The translations under genes and the position numbers were made by a program. DNA of 64,000 nucleotides from Desulfovibrio sp. X2 (GTDB taxonomy: Bacteria; Desulfobacterota; Desulfovibrionia; Desulfovibrionales; Desulfovibrionaceae): positions 43,193 to 107,192 of the forward strand of contig NZ_ATHV01000011.1 in the NCBI RefSeq assembly GCF_000422205.1, in the 5' to 3' direction. Below the pieces are notes generated by a model that was given only the letters and a program-made list of their open reading frames with translations, was not told the DNA's origin and did not search any database. Each line of letters starts with the position of its first letter. Position 1 is the stretch's first letter. Positions 47,212 to 56,083 of the stretch are shown here, in pieces.

Positions 47212-49638
47212 ATGAGCCTCAAGACAAAGCTGATAGCCTTCTGCCTGTGCATCGGCCTGCTGCCGCTGGCCGCCATGGGCGTGTATTCCGTGGACCTGGC
47301 CGGGAGGAGCCTCGAGGGGCAGGCCAGGCTGCAGCTCGTGGCCGCGCGCGACGCCCGGCGCACCGCGCTCGGGGAGCTCGCCGGGGTCTGGGAGCGGGAG
47401 GCGCGCATCTTCGGGGCCAACAAGGGCGTCTACAACGCCCTGAGCTTTCTGCGCGACATGGCCTACGGCGCCGACGTCGCGAAGACCTTCGACACCACGA
47501 GCGACGACTACAGGTCCACGGCGGACAACGTCCGGGCCGAGTTCATCCCCTTCGTCAAGGTGCTCGGCTACGACGACGCCATGCTCGTGGACAACTACGG
47601 CTGGGTGCTCCTCTCGGTGAAGGAGGGGGGCGAGCTCGGCCACAACGTCGAGGGGCCGCTGCTCAAGGACAGCAACCTCGAGCGGGCCTGGAAGGCCGCG
47701 GAGAAGGGCAAGGTGACCTTCGTGGACTTCGCGTCCTACGCGCCGCTTGGGGGAGCGCCCGCCGCCTTCATCGCCGCGCCCATCTACAACCACACCCACG
47801 ACTCGGTCGAGGGCGTGGCCGTGCTCCGCGTGCCGCACGAGAAGATGAACGACCTCATGCGCCAGACCGCGGGCATGGGCGAGTCGGGCGAGACGCTGCT
47901 CATCGGCCCGGACCACCTCATGCGCTCGGACTCCACGCTCGAACCCGCGCGCTTCTCGGTCGCGGGCTCCTTTGCCCATCCGGACGAGAGCCGCATCGAC
48001 AACGAGGCGGTCGCGGCGGCCCTCGGCGGCAAGAGCGGCGACGCCATCTTCGTCAACCACCTGGGCCAGAAGGTGCTCTGCGCCTACACCCCGGTGGACT
48101 TCAACGGCGTGACCTACGCCCTGCTGGCCGAGGTCAAGACGGCCGAGGCCTTCGCCGCCGTGGGCAGCCTGCGCCTGGCGGCCCTCCTTCTCGGCCTGGG
48201 CACGGCGCTCGTGGTCATCCTCGTCTCCTGGATGGTGGTCAAGCGCGGCCTGGCCGAGCCGCTGGCCGCCGTGAGCGGCTACCTGCAGGAGGTCACGGGC
48301 GGGAACTTCTCCGCCGTGCTCAAGGGCGACTTCAAGGCCGAAATGGCCGACCTGGCCCGCCACATCCGGGCCATGGTCGCGGAACTCAAGCACAAGCTCG
48401 GCTTCTCGGACGGCATCCTGCGCAACATGACCATCCCCTGCTTCGTCACCGACCTCGACAACCGCCTGGTCTTCGTCAACGCCCCGCTCCTCGACCTGCT
48501 CGAGTGCGAGGGCGGTCCCGAGGCGTACCTCGGCAAGGAGGCCGCCGCCATCCTCTCGGGCACGGGGCTTTCAAGCGACCTCATCGAGAACTGCCTGGAC
48601 AGCGGGAAGAACGTCTGCAACCTGGAAGCGGACATCAAGGGCCGCAAGGGAACGGCGCGGCACGTGCGCGCCGACGCCGCGCCCCTGCACGACCTGGACG
48701 GCAACCCCACGGGCGCCTTCGCCCTGGTCACCGACCTCACGGACATCAAGAGCCAGGAGGCGCGCATCCGGGAGCAGAACGCGCTCTTCGCCCGCGTGGC
48801 CCAGGAGGCGGAGTCCATCTCGCAATACGTCTTCCGCGACTCGCGCCAGATAACGGACCGGGTCGGCCTGGTCACGGACGGCGCCAAGCGCCAGACCGAG
48901 CGCATCCACGAGACCTCCGTGGCCATGGAGGAGATGAACGCCAACCTCTCGGCCGTGGCCCAGAGCGCTGCCGAGGCCGCGCGAAGCGCCGAGGATTCGC
49001 GCGAGATGGCGCTCTCCGGCTACACGATCATGGACGGCTCGCGCGAGGCCATGGACCGCGTGCGCGAGATCTCCGCGCGGCTCGAGACCGACATGCGCTC
49101 CCTGGACGACCGCGCCCGGGGCATCGGCTCGATCATCGAGGTCATCTCGGACATCGCGGACCAGACCAACCTGCTGGCGCTGAACGCGGCCATCGAGGCG
49201 GCGCGCGCGGGCGACGCGGGGCGGGGCTTTGCCGTGGTCGCGGACGAGGTGAGAAAGCTCGCCGAGAAGACCATGACCGCCACGCGCCAGGTCTCGCAGT
49301 CCGTGCAGGACATCCAGAAGGCGGCCCACACGAACCTGGAGAACACGAGCCTCGCCGCGCGGGCCGTGGAGGAGGCCACGAGCCTCGTCAAATCCTCGGG
49401 CGAGACCCTGGACCGCATCGTGGGGCTGGCCGAGAGCACGGCGGGCCGCGTGGGCGAGATCGCGCGCGCGGCCGAGGAGCAGTCCGCGGCCCACGAGCAG
49501 ATCCACCGCAGCATGGAAGAGGTGCGCCGCATCGCGGACGACACCAACTCCGGGATGCACGACTCCAGGCAGTCCCTGGACCACCTGGCCGTGCAGGCCG
49601 AGGAGCTGCAGCGCCTCATCGTGACCATCACCGAGTAG
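47212..49638 (+). CDS. Methyl-accepting chemotaxis protein with Cache and PAS domains
   Basis: The 808-residue chemoreceptor has TM1 at about 7-25, a periplasmic dCache-like domain (about 30-310), TM2 at about 318-341, HAMP, PAS (about 395-510) and a signalling domain with tip near 645-685. Domain order and PAS sequence ([19 protein letters not shown]) resemble the receptor at 36136. Two Cys residues in the PAS region (near 408 and 427) could be redox-sensitive. A possible PhoB box upstream and the neighbouring pst genes suggest a link with phosphate, which is inference. Confidence 0.93.
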   Translation: MSLKTKLIAFCLCIGLLPLAAMGVYSVDLAGRSLEGQARLQLVAARDARRTALGELAGVWEREARIFGANKGVYNALSFLRDMAYGADVAKTFDTTSDDYRSTADNVRAEFIPFVKVLGYDDAMLVDNYGWVLLSVKEGGELGHNVEGPLLKDSNLERAWKAAEKGKVTFVDFASYAPLGGAPAAFIAAPIYNHTHDSVEGVAVLRVPHEKMNDLMRQTAGMGESGETLLIGPDHLMRSDSTLEPARFSVAGSFAHPDESRIDNEAVAAALGGKSGDAIFVNHLGQKVLCAYTPVDFNGVTYALLAEVKTAEAFAAVGSLRLAALLLGLGTALVVILVSWMVVKRGLAEPLAAVSGYLQEVTGGNFSAVLKGDFKAEMADLARHIRAMVAELKHKLGFSDGILRNMTIPCFVTDLDNRLVFVNAPLLDLLECEGGPEAYLGKEAAAILSGTGLSSDLIENCLDSGKNVCNLEADIKGRKGTARHVRADAAPLHDLDGNPTGAFALVTDLTDIKSQEARIREQNALFARVAQEAESISQYVFRDSRQITDRVGLVTDGAKRQTERIHETSVAMEEMNANLSAVAQSAAEAARSAEDSREMALSGYTIMDGSREAMDRVREISARLETDMRSLDDRARGIGSIIEVISDIADQTNLLALNAAIEAARAGDAGRGFAVVADEVRKLAEKTMTATRQVSQSVQDIQKAAHTNLENTSLAARAVEEATSLVKSSGETLDRIVGLAESTAGRVGEIARAAEEQSAAHEQIHRSMEEVRRIADDTNSGMHDSRQSLDHLAVQAEELQRLIVTITE

Positions 49639-49639
49639 C

Positions 49640-49687
49640 GTGGGCGGTGGTCTGGGCGGTCGTGCGGACAGTCGCGCGGACGGCGGG
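49640..49687. repeat. Degenerate 12-bp repeat after the chemoreceptor gene
   Basis: Four imperfect 12-bp units of GYGGGCGGTSGT type run in register directly after the stop codon at 49636-49638. The unit length is the same as in the phn genes. Confidence 0.5.
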
Positions 49688-49765
49688 CGGGTGGATTTTC
49701 CGGACGCGTTCCCGCCGCCGCGCGCGCCCGGCACGGCCCCGGCGGTTGCCAGCCGAGGCCCGGCG

Positions 49766-50884
49766 ATGTATGGCAAGCACGCAATGACCCGACGCTACGA
49801 TGCGCTTTCCCTGTTTTCAGGCGGTCTCGATTCCCTCCTGGCCCACAAGTTGATCGAGCGCCAGGGCCTGCGGGTCCTGGGGCTGCACTTCGTCACCCCC
49901 TTCTTCGGCAAACCGGAAAAGCTGGCGCACTGGCGCGAGATCTACGGCGTGGACGTCACGGCCGTGGAGGTGGGCGACGAGTATCTGCGCATGCTCCTGG
50001 CCGGGCCCGTGCACGGCCTGGGCTCGAACCTCAATCCCTGCATGGACTGCAAGGTGCTCATGCTGCGCCGGGCGCGCGCCATGCTGGCCGAGCACGGCGC
50101 GAAGTTCGTCATCTCCGGCGAGGTCGTGGGGCAGCGGCCCATGTCGCAGCGCCGCGACGCGCTGAACGCCATCCGCCGCGACGCGGGCGTGAAGGATCTG
50201 CTGCTCAGGCCCCTCTCGGCCCTGGTGCTGGAGCCCACGCCCATGGAGGAGTCGGGCCTCGTGGACCGCGCGCGGCTCCTGAACGCCGCGGGCCGAGGAC
50301 GCGCCAAGCAGCTCGCCCTGGCGCGGGAGTTCGGCATCACCGAGATCCCCACGCCCGGGGGCGGCTGCCGCCTGACCGAGCGCGAGCCGTGCAGCCGCTA
50401 CGCGCCCATCCTGCGCCACATGTCCGCGCCCACTGCCGCGGACATGCTCCTGGCCAACACGGGCAGGCAGTTCTGGTCGCGCGGGGCAGGGAACGGGGAG
50501 AAGGGCGCGCGCTGGCTGGTCATCGGCCGCCACCAGGAGGACAACGAGATCCTTGCCGGGCTCGTGCGGCCCGGCGACCTCACCCTGGACCTGGACGCCT
50601 TTCCGAGCCCCCTGGCCGTGGCCAGGCCGGTGGACGGCCGCCCCTGGGACGAGGAGACGGTCCGCGACGCGGCCGCCTTCCTGGCCTCCTATTCGCCCAA
50701 GGCCGTGCGCGCCGGGGGCGAGGTGGACGTGCAGGTGCGGCTCGTCGGGGAGGCGGAGGGCGAAGGGGAGGGCGCCGTGCGCCTCGTCTCCGTCTTGCCC
50801 TCGCGGACCACGCCCGCGGGCTGGAGCGAGCCCTGCCGGGAAGACGTGGAGCAGTGGAAGAAGGAGCAGCGGGAGCGGGCCTGA
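49766..50884 (+). CDS. PP-loop ATPase, MnmA/ThiI-like tRNA thiolation family
   Basis: The roughly 372-residue protein has the ATP-pyrophosphatase P-loop SGGLDSLL (near residue 17-24) and NPCMDCK near 92 with two cysteines. Next come SGEVVGQRPMSQ near 115, RPLSA near 148 and TPGGGCRLT near 197, whose Cys may carry persulfide. These are features of proteins often annotated as tRNA 2- or 4-thiouridine enzymes; the exact nucleoside is unknown. The start is uncertain: ATG 49766 has GAGG 7 bases before it, and ATG 49784 (MTRRYDALSLFSGG) fits the family better. Confidence 0.75.
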   Translation: MYGKHAMTRRYDALSLFSGGLDSLLAHKLIERQGLRVLGLHFVTPFFGKPEKLAHWREIYGVDVTAVEVGDEYLRMLLAGPVHGLGSNLNPCMDCKVLMLRRARAMLAEHGAKFVISGEVVGQRPMSQRRDALNAIRRDAGVKDLLLRPLSALVLEPTPMEESGLVDRARLLNAAGRGRAKQLALAREFGITEIPTPGGGCRLTEREPCSRYAPILRHMSAPTAADMLLANTGRQFWSRGAGNGEKGARWLVIGRHQEDNEILAGLVRPGDLTLDLDAFPSPLAVARPVDGRPWDEETVRDAAAFLASYSPKAVRAGGEVDVQVRLVGEAEGEGEGAVRLVSVLPSRTTPAGWSEPCREDVEQWKKEQRERA

Positions 50885-51187
50885 GCGTCCGCGCGCCCGC
50901 GCTCGAGCGGCATATTTCATGGTCCGGAAGGTCCTCCGCCGCGCGGCGGGGCGGTCCTCCCGGACCCGAAGGCCGGGGCCCTCGCGGCCAGGCCTTCAGG
51001 ACAGTGAAACATTTTACTTCCGTTTCCCGTGCCGGCCGCCTTCCCGCCCTTCGGCGGACGGAGCGGCCGGGAGACCCGAGAAGCGCCGGAAACGCCCCGG
51101 AAGCGGCGGCCGAACGAGGCCACGCACTGGCGCGGCGACCGGAAGTCGGGTATGGGAAAGACGGAACACTCTAAGTGGAGAAAATTC
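50885..51187. other. Leader region of the helicase gene
   Basis: These 303 bases are very GC-rich and contain short inverted repeats (for example around 50931-51000), but I see no terminator with a T run and no separate gene. The helicase frame is open back to 51029, so a longer N terminus cannot be excluded. Confidence 0.4.
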
Positions 51188-53587
51188 ATGACCGATCACG
51201 ACGAGGTGGCTCATGTCGATGAGCCCGAGGATTCGTTGCCCGAGATCAGCTTCGAGGAGATGCCCGAGAAGCTGCGCGAGGCCTGCGGCCGCATAGGCTG
51301 GACCGGCCTCATGCCGGTGCAGGCCAAGTCCATGCCCTACCTCCTGGCCGGACGCGACCTCATGGTCCAGTCCCGCACCGGATCGGGCAAGACCGGCGCC
51401 TTCGTCCTGCCCATCCTGGAGAAGGTGGACGCCGACGCCCCCGGCTGCCAGGCCCTGATCCTGCTGCCCACGCGCGAGCTGGCCCGCCAGGTGGCGCGCG
51501 AAGCCGAGATCCTGGCCGGAGAGAACGGCCCCAAGGTGGTGGCAGTGTACGGCGGCGTGGGCTACGGCGGGCAGACCCAGTCCCTGCGCGACGGCGCGCA
51601 GATCGTGGTGGGCACGCCCGGCCGCGTGCTGGACCACCTGCTGAAGCGCAACTTCACCCTCGACGCCCTGCGCATGCTGGTCTTCGACGAGGCCGACCGG
51701 ATGCTCTCCATCGGCTTCTACCCCGACATGAAGGCCGTGCAGCGCTACCTGCCCAAGCGGCCGGTGAACGTGCTGATGTTCTCGGCCACCTTCCCGGCAC
51801 AGGTCCTGCGCCTGTCCGCCGAGTTCATGCGCGAGCCGCAGATGCTCTCGCTGTCCTCGCACAGCGTGCACGTGGCCGAGGTCACGCACGCCAGCTACGA
51901 GGTCCCGCGCATGCAGAAGGACCGGGCGCTCATCCGCATCATCGAGGTGCTGAACCCGGCCTCGTGCTTCATCTTCTGCAACACCAAGCACCAGGTCCAC
52001 TACCTCTCCCAGGTGCTCCAGAACTTCGGCTACAACGCGGACGAGCTTTCCGCGGACCTGAGCCAGTCGCAGCGCGAGCGCATCCTGGAGCAGGTGCGGC
52101 GCGGGGAGGTCAAGTTCCTGGTGGCCACGGACGTGGCCGCGCGCGGCATCGACATCCCCGACCTCTCGCACGTCATCCAGTACGAGCCGCCCGAGGACCA
52201 GGAGTCGTACATCCACCGCGCGGGCCGCACCGGCCGCGCCGGGGCCGTGGGCGAGGCCGTGACGTTCGTGGACACCATGGAGGCCGTGCAGCTCGACCGC
52301 ATCGCCAAGCTCTACAAGATCGAGTTCGAGAAGCGCCCCGTGCCCACGGACGAGGACGTGGCCGCCGTGGTCGCCGAGCGCACCACGGCCATCCTCGAGG
52401 CCAGGCTTAGGGCCATGAAGCCCATGGCCCTCGAGCGCATGCGCCGCGCCATGCCGCTGGCCGCCTCCCTGGCCGGGGACGAGGAGCAGCTGGCGCTCAT
52501 CGCCATGCTCCTGGACGAGATCTACCAGCAGAGCCTGCACGCGCCCGCGCCCGCGCCGCAGGGCGTCCGGCCCGAGGCCGCGCCCGCCCGCGACCGCGAC
52601 GACCGCGACGATCGCGGCGGCCGCTCGCGCGACCGGCGCGACCGGAACGACCGCAATGACCGGGGTGACCGGGGTGACCGGAACGACCGCGGCGGCAGGA
52701 ACGAGCGTGGCGGCAGGAACGAGCGCGGGGAAGACCGCCCGCGCGACGACCGTCCCCGCGACGATCGCCCCCGCGAAGAGCGGCAGGACAAGGCCGCCCA
52801 GCCCGCCCGCACGGGCCAGGAGGAGCGCGCCGCAGGCCCTGACGCCGCCACCGAGGCGGGCGCCGCGCCCAAGAAGCGCCGCCGTCGCCGCCGCCGCAAG
52901 AAGTCTTCGAACGGCGAGGCCGGAATGAACGGCGCGCCGCAGGCCGCCCAGAACGGAGCGTCCGCCGCTTCGCAGGCGCCGACCGGTGCTGCCGGAGAGG
53001 CCCCTGCCGCCGAGCCCGCCCAGACGTCCGCCCAGATGTCGGGCGGGATGTCCGGCGAGGTGGCCTCGGACATGTTCGATTTCGCGATCTCCTTCGAGCC
53101 CGCGGCCGAGCCCGCGTCCGAGCCTGCGCCTGCCGAGGCCGCGCCCGCCGAGGAGGCAGCCGCGGCCAAGCCCAAGCGCAGCCGCTCGCGTTCCAGGGGC
53201 AAGAAGGCTCCGGCCGCGGCCCAGGCCGCGGCTTCGGCCGAGGCTGCCGAAACCCCGGCCGAGGCAGCGCCTTCGGACGAGGACGAAAAGGCCGCGCCCG
53301 CGAAGAAGCCCGCCGCCAAGTCCACGGCCAAGAAGACGACGGCCAGGACGGGGACCCGCAAGACGGCCGCCAGGACGGCCGCCGCCAAGACGGAGGCTCC
53401 CGAGGCTGATGCGCCGATGGAGGCCGCCCCGAAGACGGCCGCCCCGAAGACGGCCCCCGCCTCGCGCGGCTCCAGGTCCAGGGCCCCGGCCAAGGGGCCG
53501 GACGCCTCGGCGGGCAAGCCCGCGCCGTGGCTCGGCCGCGCCTTCGGCGGCGACATCGACGACGACGAGGACCTGGGCGACGAATAG
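51188..53587 (+). CDS. DEAD-box RNA helicase with a long disordered tail
   Basis: The 799-residue protein has the complete DEAD-box core in about residues 20-400: Q-motif region WTGLMPVQ, motif I SRTGSGKT, Ia PTRELA, II DEAD (in VFDEADRM), III SAT, V VATDVAARGIDIPD and VI HRAGRTGRAG. The last 350 residues are low complexity: an Arg/Asp/Gly section built of RND/RGD/RGG triplets (about 455-540), a basic KKRRRRRRRKK patch (about 560), then Ala/Pro/Glu- and Lys/Ala/Thr-rich repeats. Such tails bind RNA and promote condensates. No cold-shock motif is visible upstream. Confidence 0.92.
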   Translation: MTDHDEVAHVDEPEDSLPEISFEEMPEKLREACGRIGWTGLMPVQAKSMPYLLAGRDLMVQSRTGSGKTGAFVLPILEKVDADAPGCQALILLPTRELARQVAREAEILAGENGPKVVAVYGGVGYGGQTQSLRDGAQIVVGTPGRVLDHLLKRNFTLDALRMLVFDEADRMLSIGFYPDMKAVQRYLPKRPVNVLMFSATFPAQVLRLSAEFMREPQMLSLSSHSVHVAEVTHASYEVPRMQKDRALIRIIEVLNPASCFIFCNTKHQVHYLSQVLQNFGYNADELSADLSQSQRERILEQVRRGEVKFLVATDVAARGIDIPDLSHVIQYEPPEDQESYIHRAGRTGRAGAVGEAVTFVDTMEAVQLDRIAKLYKIEFEKRPVPTDEDVAAVVAERTTAILEARLRAMKPMALERMRRAMPLAASLAGDEEQLALIAMLLDEIYQQSLHAPAPAPQGVRPEAAPARDRDDRDDRGGRSRDRRDRNDRNDRGDRGDRNDRGGRNERGGRNERGEDRPRDDRPRDDRPREERQDKAAQPARTGQEERAAGPDAATEAGAAPKKRRRRRRRKKSSNGEAGMNGAPQAAQNGASAASQAPTGAAGEAPAAEPAQTSAQMSGGMSGEVASDMFDFAISFEPAAEPASEPAPAEAAPAEEAAAAKPKRSRSRSRGKKAPAAAQAAASAEAAETPAEAAPSDEDEKAAPAKKPAAKSTAKKTTARTGTRKTAARTAAAKTEAPEADAPMEAAPKTAAPKTAPASRGSRSRAPAKGPDASAGKPAPWLGRAFGGDIDDDEDLGDE
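53018..53065. repeat. 12-bp tandem repeats in the helicase tail
   Basis: Four 12-bp units in frame encode AQTS, AQMS, GGMS and GEVA. The core GAYGTC[CG] is shared with units in phnL and upstream of the yhcC-like gene. Confidence 0.7.
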
Positions 53588-53630
53588 CCCGGGCATCTCC
53601 CGGGACGTGTCCCGGGGATGGAGGGCGGCA

Positions 53631-54257
53631 TTGGACCACTACACCGGCATCGCCCCGCTTTACGAGCCCCTGCTCGGGGGCATTCTCGGGCCGCTGCGCC
53701 GCGCCGTGACCACGGCCGCGGCGCAGGCGGCCCGGGACGCCGGTGTGGCGCCCGAACGCCTGCGCATGCTCGACTGCTGCTGCGGCACGGGCGGGCAGCT
53801 GCGCCTCCTGGCGAAAAGCTTCTCAGCCTTCGGGCTGGACCGTTCCCCGCCCATGCTCGCCAGGGCCCTGGACCTGGCCGGGCCGCGCCTGGTGCGCGCC
53901 GACGCCGCGCAGATCCCCTTTGCCGCCGACACCTTCGACGCCGCGAGCGTCTCCCTGGCCCTGCACGAGATGGGGCGCCCCCTGGCCCTGGCCGCGCTGG
54001 GCGAGCTCTCGCGCGTGGTGCGGCCGGGCGGCTCCCTGCTGCTCGTGGACTGGGCCTCGCCGCTTCCCTGGTACACCGTGCCCGGCGGCCACATGGCCGA
54101 GCGCACGGCGGGCCGCGAGCACTACCGGAACTTCCGCGCCTACCAGGCCGCCGGAGGCCTGCCGGACCTCTGCCGCGCGGCCGGGCTGGCCATGCGCGAG
54201 ACCGGCCGCTTCTGTCTCGGCGCCCTGGTCCTGGCCCGCTGTCGTCTGGAAGGCTGA
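53631..54257 (+). CDS. SAM-dependent methyltransferase
   Basis: The 208-residue class I methyltransferase (UbiE-like, type 11) has motif I as MLDCCCGTGGQL near 47, where Cys-Cys replaces the more common Val/Gly, and DAAQIPFAADTFDAASVSLALHE near 90-112. The substrate is unknown. The start is a TTG at 53631 with GGAGGG 5 bases upstream; LDHYTGIAPLYEPL is the typical beginning of such proteins. It lies 43 bases after the helicase gene. Confidence 0.82.
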   Translation: MDHYTGIAPLYEPLLGGILGPLRRAVTTAAAQAARDAGVAPERLRMLDCCCGTGGQLRLLAKSFSAFGLDRSPPMLARALDLAGPRLVRADAAQIPFAADTFDAASVSLALHEMGRPLALAALGELSRVVRPGGSLLLVDWASPLPWYTVPGGHMAERTAGREHYRNFRAYQAAGGLPDLCRAAGLAMRETGRFCLGALVLARCRLEG

Positions 54258-54259
54258 CT

Positions 54260-54329
54260 TTTTTGTAGGTCTTTTCCTCTGTTCTACAAAAATGAATTGC
54301 CGACAGGGCAAAAGACGTCATTTTTGTAG
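54260..54329. promoter_or_regulatory. Inverted-repeat regulator sites upstream of a sigma-54 promoter
   Basis: In an AT-rich stretch the sequence TTTTTGTAG occurs at 54260-54268. The perfect 12-bp pair CTACAAAAATGA (54284-54295) and TCATTTTTGTAG (54318-54329) follows. Spacing from the sigma-54-type promoter at 54405 (about 75-120 bases) fits binding sites of an enhancer-binding activator. Confidence 0.6.
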
Positions 54330-54404
54330 ATAAATCCTCCCCGCTGTTCAGCCGTTCAAGATAAAATCAAGTAATTAAGGAACATTGTCGTTCCGTGCGC
54401 GGCT

Positions 54405-54419
54405 TGGCACGCTCCATGC
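54405..54419 (+). promoter_or_regulatory. Sigma-54-type promoter
   Basis: TGGCACGCTCCATGC matches the TGGCACG-N4-TTGC pattern except for one T, with the GG and GC pairs at the correct spacing. It lies 46 bases before the start codon of the 107-residue protein gene. Confidence 0.75.
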
Positions 54420-54465
54420 TTTCCTCAAGGCAACGGCCAGCCAGACGCGGCCGAAGGAGACGACC

Positions 54466-54789
54466 ATGAACGCAGCCCTGCACCTGTACGAGGACCCGCA
54501 TCTCGAGGAACGCTACGAGGCCATCGACGCCCTGCCCGTGCATCCCGCCCTGGTGATGCTCTCGGACGACGCCAAGGCCTCGGTGGGCGAGGCCTTCCGG
54601 GAGGTGGCCTTCACGCTCTGCTGCGATCCCTCGGAGCTGACCCGGGGAGCGCACGGCGAGATGCTCTGGCATCCGGCCGAGGACTGCCTCTCCCTCCGCC
54701 TCTCGGTCCCGGAGCTGGAAGCCGAGATGTACGTGGAGATTCCTTCCGGCCACTGGAGCTTCCGCACCGGCTCGCACGCGGAGCACTAG
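54466..54789 (+). CDS. Small conserved-looking protein of unknown function
   Basis: I do not recognise this 107-residue acidic protein. It has no signal peptide or TM helix. It contains a Cys-Cys pair near residue 43, three His residues and an even mix of helix- and strand-forming residues. ATG 54466 has AAGGAG 9 bases upstream. It appears to be under a sigma-54-type promoter with activator sites, so it is probably switched on by a specific signal, and it is closed by a 46-base palindromic terminator. Confidence 0.8.
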   Translation: MNAALHLYEDPHLEERYEAIDALPVHPALVMLSDDAKASVGEAFREVAFTLCCDPSELTRGAHGEMLWHPAEDCLSLRLSVPELEAEMYVEIPSGHWSFRTGSHAEH

Positions 54790-54906
54790 GCCGCACCAGA
54801 ACCTGTCGCCAAACGCCATCGCCATAGCCTCCGACAAGGGGAGGCGCGCCGGGACGGGACGGTCCCGTCCCGGCCGCCTCGAGGTGGGTTTCCCGAGGAG
54901 GCGCAT

Positions 54907-54952
54907 ATGCGAAAAGGCCGCGCCGGAAATTTCCGGCGCGGCCTTTTCGCAT
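54907..54952. terminator. Bidirectional palindromic terminator
   Basis: A perfect 46-base palindrome centred at 54929/54930 has A4 before and T4 after its GC stem on both strands. It lies between convergent genes (54466 plus, 55025 minus) and can serve both. Confidence 0.88.
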
Positions 54953-55024
54953 GTCATCTCAAACTGTTCGTTTTTCTCTAGAAAAAGTGTATCATTTTTC
55001 GAGGCAGATTCGGCGACCGCATGC

Positions 55025-55918
55025 TCAGTCCTTGTATTCGGTCATCTCAGCCACGAAATGGCCGACCACGACCTTGGAGCGGACGAGCACGGGCAGGCGG
55101 CGGCTGTCCGCCGTGACCCATATCTGCAGCGCCGCCTCCGGGCTCTTGCGGAACACGCCGCCCAGGTCGCGGATGTCCGGCTCCACCAGGTAGCAGTCGT
55201 ACTCCCCGGCGGGCACCTTGACCTTCTCGCGCCTGACCACCGTGGCCTCGCCCAGGACGAACTTCTTGCCGTCGGTCACGGCCTGGCGGATGACCATGCC
55301 GGGGTGGAACTCCTCGGGCCAGGCCCTGAAGGCGAAGAGCACGGAGAGCGGGTCCATGGTCCCGGGGAAGATGTGCACCGTGTTCTTGTGCTTGCCGGTC
55401 TCGTTGCTCCACAGCTCGGCCGTGCCCTTGTCCGCGTAGAGCCTGAGCTCGTAGTCGCGGACGTAGGAGCCCTCGTGCTGCTTCGTGAGGTAGAGGAGCG
55501 AGCCCTGCATGTCCATGTCCGTCCAGGACTCGTTCACGTCTCGCACCTTGTAGAAGACGTCGGCGAAGTCGTTGGTCCGCGCGGTCATGCGGAAGCCGCG
55601 CGCGGGCTTGCCGTTCACCGTGCCCGTGGGCAGGACCTCGATGGTCGCGCTGCCCACGTCGAAGGGCCCCCAGCGGACGTTGTAGTCGAAGCGCTCGCCC
55701 GGCTTGAACCAGTTGGCACGCTCGGCATCCAGGCCGCGCGAGGCGGAGGGCACGTAGACCTGGGCCGCGGGCGCGGCCGTGGCCACGAGAGGGGCGTCGG
55801 GAGGCAGGGGCCTGCCCGCGTCCGCCGCTCCCGGAAGGAGGAGCAGGAGCGCCGCCAGGGCGCACAGGAACAGGGGCAGGGAAGGGCGGGAGGAGAAAAG
55901 GCCTCTGCGCATATGCAT
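55025..55918 (-). CDS. Secreted DUF3108 protein
   Basis: The 297-residue protein has a signal peptide (basic start, hydrophobic to about 32, AxA site near ADA) and a DUF3108 domain from about 70 to 295, with GERFDYNVRWGPFDVGSATIEV at its beginning. The family is periplasmic, built mainly of beta strands, and has no established function; it is often encoded near cell-envelope genes. An in-frame ATG at 55912 is equally likely as start. Confidence 0.85.
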   Translation of the reverse strand: MHMRRGLFSSRPSLPLFLCALAALLLLLPGAADAGRPLPPDAPLVATAAPAAQVYVPSASRGLDAERANWFKPGERFDYNVRWGPFDVGSATIEVLPTGTVNGKPARGFRMTARTNDFADVFYKVRDVNESWTDMDMQGSLLYLTKQHEGSYVRDYELRLYADKGTAELWSNETGKHKNTVHIFPGTMDPLSVLFAFRAWPEEFHPGMVIRQAVTDGKKFVLGEATVVRREKVKVPAGEYDCYLVEPDIRDLGGVFRKSPEAALQIWVTADSRRLPVLVRSKVVVGHFVAEMTEYKD

Positions 55919-56083
55919 GCGGACACGTTAGTCACCCCTGGCGCGCCGTCAATGACAAAATGGGACAAAACCCGCGGCCGGGACAGGTCCGGGGCGGGGG
56001 CTCCCCGCCTCCCCGCGTTGCACATTTCCCCTGAACGCTGTAAGGCCAAGGCACTTCGCAACGAACCCGAGGACAGAAAGAGC

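Noticed and set aside
51014..53596. A minus-strand open frame of 860 codons across the helicase gene
   Set aside because: Gly/Leu/Arg-rich shadow of the repetitive helicase frame; no recognisable domain or ribosome site.
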